A DNA stretch of 64,000 nt from Saccopteryx bilineata (taxonomy: Eukaryota; Chordata; Mammalia; Chiroptera; Emballonuridae). The notes below the pieces were generated by a model that ran no database searches, was not told the DNA's origin, and saw nothing but the letters and a program-made list of their open reading frames with translations. This document shows, piece after piece, positions 49,901 through 58,900 of this stretch (its first letter is position 1; each line of letters starts with the position of its first letter). The position numbers were made by a program, and so were the translations under genes. The stretch lies in the NCBI RefSeq assembly GCF_036850765.1, contig NC_089496.1, positions 102,324,267 to 102,388,266 of the forward strand. Reading direction: 5' to 3'.

Positions 49901-52900
49901 TGAAGATTCAGGCCGAGTTCTCAGTGTGTCCCCCCGGGTAACTCAGACAATTACATTGGCTGGGCTAAGTAGGAAGGTCCAGGATGGCCTCCCCTGTCTG
50001 GGGTCTTGGTGCCTGTTCTCGTCTGTCTTCAGATGGTCTGTTATCCTTTGGGCCTCTCTCCCCAGCGGGTTAAACTGGATTTCTTTACATGAAGGCTGGG
50101 TTCCAAGAGAGCAGGTGTGGACACGGGAGGTCTCTGTAGACCAAGGTCCTAAAACTTGCACAGTGTCCGTTCCTCCACGTTCTACTGGTCAGATCAAGTC
50201 ACAAGACTAAGCTGTAACCCATGAGGGGGAAAAAATAGGCTCCATCTCTTAAAGGGAGGAATGATAACATGGTATTCAAAAGGGTGAAGACCTAGAAAAA
50301 AGTGATTCATTGGAGGCTACTGTGAGAGATGAATGATTTACCACATATGCTAAAACCAAAATCTAGTGTCTGAAAGATCAGCCAAGCCGTGCAGGTCACT
50401 GGGATAATGGCTCACGCTGTACAGTAAAATGCTGAGTAAGACAGGAGGGCACAAAGGACGAGGATGCTATGGCCACTTTGAAATGAGCGAAGTATTTAGA
50501 TCTCTTATCGACGATCGCAATAATCCTAAATGTTGGTGGCCACAATGTTATGTCTGAAAATGACAAAACTGACTTGTCTCTAGCGTCCTTTCTAACCCCT
50601 CCCACCTGCCATACCTGAGGCTCCACTGATGGTGTGCAGTGGTTAGCGTTGCTGCTGTGTTGTGTCTGAATGTGGGGGTGGTATTCAGTCCTTCCCGCAG
50701 AAACTGGGAGGCCAATTAATTGGCCTTAGGAAATGCTGGGTGCACAGGGATACTCAGAGCTCTAAGTGCTTATGTCAGAGATCTGGGAAATTGGGAGGAT
50801 ATTAGTGTCAGAGCACAAAGTCACCCACATATCCATTTGTTTATTTACTCTGCTCAAATGTCCCTTTAGACTCACACAAAGAATTCTTTGGTGCAAAGAA
50901 AATGCTATGTAATACTAATAAATGTTGTGCACTATCTAAGCATACTCACAAGGTCTAACTGTCCGGACCCTCGTCCAGAAACTCATTTAAAGTGACTCTG
51001 TCTAAGAAATGGTTCCTACTCTCCGTTATCGGTTGATCTGCCTGTTGCTGTCCGCTAACTGGAAGTTGTTTTCACAGAAGTGGCTTCCTTCTTTGATTGC
51101 AACCATGCCCGCAGTCAGCGCTTCTATATGGAAAGTATACTCGATCCTGATGCATTTATTGCTTATCCTTGTAGATCCTACGAATCTTTTAAAGCGGTAA
51201 GTCAAGCATTTTGCAGTGGGATTTAATTAACAAGTCGGGTTTTTTTGTGTTTTTTTTTTTTTTTTTTTTTTGAAGCATGATCAACCAACTAAAAATTAGG
51301 GCTTTGAGTCTGTGGTTAAAAAACTGCATCTGCCACTTTGGGAAACAGTAGTCCTTCTGTGCGGATGCAGAACAAGCAGCCAAGGTTGCTGATGGGCTGA
51401 AGTCAGTAAACCGACGACTGTGTTCTGATGGTTTCAGCTCTTTTGAACATAATATCCGGTGTTGCTTTTTTGGCCATTTGTTATGCAGTAATTAGATGCT
51501 CCTGTAGAACTGGAATGAGTCCCGGGCGCACTTTTTTTCTGTGTATTTTCAATGTCATCTTCAAAGATGCCCCCAAGAAAGCTGGACCAATCAATAGCTA
51601 CCACCAAACATGTTACTGTTCACTCGGAACAGGAAGATTATTTTATTAAAACTTAATTATTTATACAGAGCAGAACCAAGGCATAGATCGCTCACAGGAA
51701 CTCCGCACAGATCAATATGTGACAAAAAACTAAATCTGATTTTGCTTGAGTCCTGAAGCACACGGTGACAGATCTGAGCCAAGCACATTCTTCATTTGGT
51801 TATCACGGTGAAAAGGAGAAAGAAAATCTATTTTGTAGTGGGAAGTGGAAAAGATTTTCCCTCTTGTGTTTACAGACCACTGTTGGATCAGGGTAGAACA
51901 ACATCGTGGGGGTTTCATCTAATGTTCATTGTAAGTAATAGCACTTTGTGAGGAAGTCCAGGGTCCGGGACGGAAATAATCATCTCCCTCTTGTTACAGA
52001 GCAAGGTGAGGGAGTGGATGTCCTCAGGCCGTCTTCGCAGTTCCTGAGCCAGTTGTCCTTACTCTGAATGTGGCCTGGTCAGCTTCCATTCTCAGGAAGC
52101 TTGACAGCCAAACACTGGCGTTCCCCCATAACTCCCTCTTCCTCCGCCTGGCCCTTCTACGGCCCAGATGCTAATCTGAGCGGCTCAAGGGTCCGGGCAG
52201 TTGTCCCACAGGTGGAAGCAGACCCACAGCTCATGGGCTAGTCAGGGACAATGGGGTTCAACCTGCCAGGTTGGAGAACCTTAGACCCCTGTCCCACGTG
52301 GGTGCAAGTTATGGTCACAGACTTGGAGAACATCGAGTCACTTTCCTTGACATGTTTTAATGCACTTTTACCCAAATAGTCGTAGAAATAAAATAAAGAG
52401 GGGTTCTAGCATCAGGCTGGCCCGGTTCGTATTCTTGTTTCATCACTTACCAGACAAGTTGTTTAACTTCTCTACACCTCAGTTTCCATGTCTGTAAAGA
52501 AGGGAGTCTGGAAGCATGACAGTAACAAGGGCCTCTGTGAGAATTAGCTGAGTTAAATGCACATGAAGCATCAGAACAGGGTCTGGCACATGGTAAGCAC
52601 TCAGGAAATGGCAGCCAGTATTATTTTAGTTAGAATTTTCCTTGACTAAAAATGAAGTTTTACATGGGATGTTTTACTGTAGTCCTAGCCCATGTAGTCC
52701 ATGCTTTATAAATCTAAAACTTCAAAATCTACAATAGCAAATCCACCAATGCTGCTACCCAAGGATTTTTAAAGTTAATGTCTTATCAGTTTTGCTTTAG
52801 AGCAGAATTTGAAGCAACTCAGATATATATTGAGTAAATAGCCATCATACTCTGAGTATCTTTATGGATTTGCTTTGTTTGTTAAATTTTATACATTTGC

Positions 52901-55900
52901 AATCTACATTGATGTATACAGATCTAGATGTTGATTTCGTGGGAATCAGCCACAATTTACTCATTTATTCATTCCCCCAGTAACATGTGTTTTGGTGGTT
53001 TCCACCTTTTGTTATTAAAAGCAATTAGACAATAAACACCTCTGCATGTCTCCTCATGTACTTGGGTGGAAGTTTCTTGATGGTGTGCAATAGAGGTGAG
53101 ACATCAGAGTGTATGTGCATTTCCATCTTTATTAGACATTACCAAATTGCTGTGCACAATGTCTGTGAATTTATAGTCTTATCAGAAGCAAATGAGAACC
53201 CTCCCACTCAATGTCTTCACCAGTACTTGGATTTGCCAGTTGCTTTCATTTTTGCAAATCTGCTGAGTATGGAATTGCATGTTGTTCTAATTAGCACATC
53301 CCTGACAACTAGTAAGATTGAGTATCCTTTTACATAGTTACCAACTGTTTGAGTTTCCTCTTCCGTGGATTGTCTGTTCACATTGTTTACCCATTTTTCT
53401 AAAAGGTTATTTTTCTTTTCTCCTTCCACTGTTTCTGTCTTACTTTGTTTTGTTTTTGAAAACAGGCAAGGCAGCCTGTTAGGCAACTTAGTCATTTTTA
53501 AGTGCATATACTTTATTTAAATTCCAAAGATTTCTTATTATTTAATAACACATCATTAGTTTATTGAAGGACAACAATTCTAATTACATTTCTTATTATC
53601 TCTTGTTTTCTGTCACCAGGGAAATTGCTTCCACTGTCCCAAAGAAGGCTGCCCAATGATGGGTCATTTTGCTGATAGATTTCACCTCAAAAATAAGAAG
53701 CTCAATAGATCATATTATTTTTTAAACACCGGGGCTTTTTCCCCATTTGCCCGTAAGTAGTCTAGCTAAGTTTTATTGGAATGTTTTAAGGTACTTATCT
53801 TTTACATTTTGACATTTTTACCAGGGTGTGTGCAATAATTGGGCATCGGACCATACTCTGGGATGCAGGGAGAGACAATAGGGTGAGTTTAGGCTGATGG
53901 GGAAGGCAGCACGAGAAAAGAAAGAAATCTCAGTGTTAATAAACCTTGTGTTAGGAGACAGACAAGAGGAACAGCCATGACCAGGTCAGGGGAACCTTCC
54001 AAGGAAACGGGAGTTCTAAACTGTCTCCAGAGAGTCGGAGAGCCGGAGGAGGAAGCGGGGATGTGATTGGCAGAGGGAACTGTGTGGGGCTCAGCGGGAG
54101 CCCGTGCTGAAAGACCCCCTCTAGAGTGGGGGATTATAGAGACCTGGAGGAGAGTAATATGAGATGAGATGCGGCTGGAGAGACAAAGGGGTCAGATAAT
54201 GGAATTTGTGCACCACACAGGGAGTTGGGCCTTGTCTTTGGGCTCATGGAAAGCCACAGAAAGGTATTAGGATTATCAGATTGTCTTTTTTAGAAAAAAC
54301 ACTCTAGTTGGTTGCTGCATGGGTTGGGAGGGGGACAGAGCAGAGGTAGAGTGACATGTTAGGACAGTGTTGTCTCGCCGCGATGTGAGGTGATGGATGT
54401 GTTAACCCACTTTAGTGAGGTAATCATTTCACACTCTGTAGTGTATCAAACCATCACGTTTATGCTTAGAAATACCACAATGTTACGTGTAATTTTTTTT
54501 TTTTTTTTTGGTATTTTTCTGAAGCTGGAAACGGGGAGAGACAGTCAGACAGACTCCCGCATGCGCCCCACTGGGATCCACCCGGCACGCCTACCAGGGG
54601 CTATGCTCTGCCCACCAGGGAGCGATGCTCTGCCCCTTCGGGGCGTCGCTCTGCCATGACCAGAGCCACTCTAGCACCTGGGGCAGAGGCCAAGGAGCCA
54701 TCCCCAGCGCCCGGGCCATCTTTGCTCCAATGGAGCCTTGGCTGCGGGAGGGGAAGAGAGAGACAGAGAGGAAGGGGGGGAGGTGGAGAAGCAAATGGGC
54801 GCTTCTCCTATGTGCCCTGGCCGGGAATTGAACCCAGGTCCCCCGCACGCCAGGCTGACACTCTACCGCTGAGCCAACTGGCCAGGGCACGTGTAAATTT
54901 TATCTCAACAAAGCTGGGAGGAAAAAAGGAAAAGAACAGTCGTTGCCACAATCCAGACGGAAAGGTGGAGAGACTGCAGAGGCCGTTAGGAGGTGGGGAC
55001 AACCAGAAACCTGGCGAGTGGCTTTGAGGGGTGCAGGGAATGTGGAAGCCACCCGGCTCTGGCTGTGCGGGTGACGTGCTGTTTTCAGAACTTGGTAATG
55101 GAAGAAAAGAGGCTGGTTTGGAGTAACCTGACGGGCCCAGGTTCTGACAGTCAGGTCCCACGTGCCTTTGGGACTTGCCCACTGGACAGTTAGAGCTGCG
55201 GGTCTCTGTCCCTGGGGAAGGCTGTGGTCTACGGATGGAGATTGAGAGTGACCTGCGTTCAGGCGGCAATCAGAGCGGTGGAAGGAGATGCTGTGATCAC
55301 CCAGGGGAAGTGTCTCAAATTGAGGAGAAAGAGCAGAGAAAGAGGTCCCTGTAGAAGAGGCTGAGGAATGGGCAGAGACGGAAGACAGGAGAGTCAGTGT
55401 GGGGCAGGCGTCCAAGGAGCCAAGGAAAGAAAGACCCTCAGGGAGGGAGGCTGCGTGCCCTGCACCAAATACACCGAAAGGTCAAAGGAGAGAGGGGCCC
55501 ACCAGGGCTTGTGCGATGCAGCAGCATTTCATCGCTGGTGAGCTTGGGGGACAGCGGTGTCACTGGAGAAGTGACAGCGGGGGCCTTATCCCCATGGGGT
55601 GGGCTGAGGAGGGAAAGGGAACTCTTTGGCAGCGATCAACTCATGAATTGAAAATTTTCTCTAGTGGGATGTTCCCCCCTCCCAGATGCTTTTCAGACAA
55701 CGTTTATGAAGAATTGCATTTGTTCATTGTGTTACTAAGCATGCAGCAATTACAGAATTCAGAATGAGAAATCTGTTTGGCTTTATGTTTTTTAAAGTGA
55801 CATTTGACCTTCCAGCAGCGGTTTGTCCTGTTGGCAGGAGTGCACTGCCCCAGACCTGTACCAAGGGGGCATTCCGGGCACAGAGCCCTGCAAGAGAGGA

Positions 55901-58900
55901 AGCCACAAGTCACTTCACCCCCTAAAGGAATCATAACAACGCAGACCTTCTTGCCCAATGGGTTTTCTAGATTTTTTCCTGGATTACTTGGCAAACTAGG
56001 GCATGCAGCAAACCAGGCTACGGGAAGTCACACGCGCCCCAGATACAAGGGAGCTGGGCAGCAACCATGCAACTCCTGTTCTACAGTGGTCACAAAAGAG
56101 GGGATATTTTATAGCTTCACATTCATTTTGAAATATCCCCTCATTTTTGTGAGCAGTATAAAAAGTCCTAAGAAGGCCCAGGAAATTGGAGAATTTTCTT
56201 TCTAAAATATCATCAAACTGTTTACTTGTGGAAAGTTGAAATGTGAACATTTATCTGTATTTTTCGATGTAGTTTTTCACCAAATGCACTCACACTAAGA
56301 ACATGAGCATCCTGGTTCCACTTTAACCCTGAAAGTTACCAAGGGGCATTTACATGAAAATGCCCAGGTTGTCACACTTGTCACATAGTTTTTTTTGTTT
56401 TTTTGTTTGTTTGTTTGTTTTTGTTTTTTTTTTCTGAAGCTGGAAACGGGGAGAGACAGTCAGACAGACTCCCGCATGCGCCCCACCGGGATCCACCCGG
56501 CACACCCACCAGGGGCGACGCTCTGCCCACCAGGGGGCAATGCTCTGCCCCTCTGGGGCGTCGCTCTGCAGCGGCCAGAGCCACTCTAGCACCTGGGGCA
56601 GAGGCCAAGGAGCCATCCCCAGCACCCGGGCCATCCTTGCTCCAATGGAGCCTCGGCTGCGGGAGGGGAAGAGAGAGACAGAGAGGAAGGAGAGGGGGAG
56701 GGGTGGAGAAGCAGATGGGCGCTTCTCCTGTGTGCCCTGGCCGGGAATCGAACCCGGGACTTCTGCACGCCAGGCTGATGCTCTACCACTGAGCCAACCG
56801 GCCAGGGCCTGTCACATAGTTTTAACCCTTCACTCTCCCTCTCTCTCTCCTCTCTTTAAAGGTTGGAGGCACAAATTATCTGTCAAACTCCATGGAAACA
56901 ACGTCACGCAAGGGAGCATATTCGTCCGTGTCGGTGGGACGACTGGGAAGACAGAGGAGTTCCGGGTGGCCAGGTAGGTGAGGACATGGCGCGGGGCGGT
57001 CTGGGAGCGGGCGCCCGGGGGGACTGGCTCAGTGAGCAATCCCAGCGGGTCTTCATCTATATAATGCCACAGGCCGTCCTGTTATACTTGACCTGCCTTT
57101 TTACTTCGTGTTTCCCAGCTAGCAAATAGAGATCATAACAAATATTGTCTCCACAGCTCAAGCTACAAACAGGAAATCGTTACATAAAAGTATAGCTCTA
57201 GATAAGAAAGCAGCTGGGGAAAAGTTGATGGGAGATACATAGTTCTCATGTTAGCCAGTCCTTTTAATAGCATAAAAGTTGGCCCATATTTTTATTTGTG
57301 TCAGTTTCAAATGACTTATCAAATAAAACATGTGTATCAATTGCCAGATCTCTCGTTAGCTGCCTCGGTGGCACCCAGAGATATGTGACATGTGCTGGAA
57401 CAGTCAAAGGTACAAATAATTCAGGGGAGACATTCACTGTGTATCTGGGGCTAAAGTACAGATGCCCTTTATCTCAAGTTTTCCTTAATCTGTTCTTTGA
57501 CCAGGACTTGAGTGTCACATATTTCACGCTCATTGTTTTATTCTGTAATCATGTAGAATCTGTTCAGTAGCCCAGACCCTTTCGCAGACTGATGAATGGA
57601 TGCAATGTGTTGCCTCTTTGATGTTCATCGTGTTCAACTATTGGGCAGAGAGGCATGAAAAGCAGAGATTTTGTGGTTATTTTGTCACTTGAAGGAGACA
57701 TTGGGTTCATCACTGTGGCACAGTTCGTCCACGTTGACTTGCCTTGGCACAGCTACCTGTAACTGCGGGTCCAGCCAGGGAGAGTCTGTGTTAGTGCACA
57801 GGCTCCACCCATCTAGCCAGGTCTCCACGGTGTGGCTGACTTCTTCTTCAGCTCATCCAGGATTCCCTGACTGCACCTCCCAGCTCTGCATAGATCCCAC
57901 CCTTTCCTCCCGTCCCCGTCTTCACCCGTGCTGTTCCTTTGTTCCAATACCCTTCACTGTCTCAGCGTCTCATTCCTTCCCATTCTTCATGTCTCTGGGA
58001 GCCCGTGTGCCTGTGACTCCGAGGCTCACCACACAGCACCCGAGGCTGCCCAAAGGCACCAGGCCTGGGGCAGACGGGCATGAACATGCAGTTCCTGCCC
58101 CTCTCAGGGTCTGTGAGCATGCTTTGACATTTCTGTACTTCTAATGTGTAAAGAAGCTGTCTGTCCTGTTGTGAGGCAGTTGCCCCGTCCTGCTTTAAGA
58201 ATTATTCAGCATCGCTGGTTCACACTAGATGTCTCATCTTCAAATGAAGTCATCTCAGTGAATTAGTATGCTGGCCTATGCCTCATCTGCAGTCAAGTTT
58301 CAAGTCTGGCTTCACCGTAGGTTACATTTTAATTATTTGAGCTTCCAGTGGCGATGTCAGGAAGGGCTGCCCTGTGTGTGCCTAGGGAAGGCAGCTCGGG
58401 GAGCAACAGGGACGTTACCCATAGGAACTTGGAAGGGAAGTTGCCTTCTGGTAATTAAATCAGTTAGTTCTACATCTAATGCAATAAAACAGGCTCTTGG
58501 AATAGCAACATTGTTCATTCATTCAATAAACATTTAAATGCCTACCATGTGCCAGAAATCATTCTAATTGCCAGGGATAGAGACACAGGTCCTACTTGCA
58601 TGGCGCTCATCCCCAGTTAGAGGAAACAGACAATAACTTAACAAAGAAATAGGGAAATAGCAGGAGTAAGGGAATCGCTAACGTTGGCTTGGATAAAACG
58701 TGCTGTATGCATCAGATAATCCTCTCCACTCCACTCTTGTGCCAGTCCCACCAAAACAGCTGTGATTACCCAGTTCTTTTTATCAAGACAAAAAAAGATA
58801 CAGGGAAAGAATAGGAGAATATTCTGGTTAATAAAAGGAGGCATTTCCCCATTGTGAACTGATCAACAGTCTTCTAGTTTATAAATCAGTTTGGGCTGAA

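Larger units (their letters stand above)
51197..53619 (+). other. PNLIPRP3: PNLIPRP3 intron 8
   Basis: 2423 bp. Contains a 22-base T-run (about 51250-51271), a MIR (52390-52625) and antisense old L1 (52870-53430). Confidence 0.85.
53753..56861 (+). other. PNLIPRP3: PNLIPRP3 intron 9
   Basis: 3109 bp. An old mammal-wide repeat (about 53870-54340, continuing about 54910-55060) is split by a type A SINE. A 73-bp MITE and a second SINE next to exon 10 follow. Confidence 0.85.

Noticed and set aside
57671..58144. 157-codon + frame in intron 10
   Set aside because: Starts and ends in intronic sequence without splice logic; no recognised domain.
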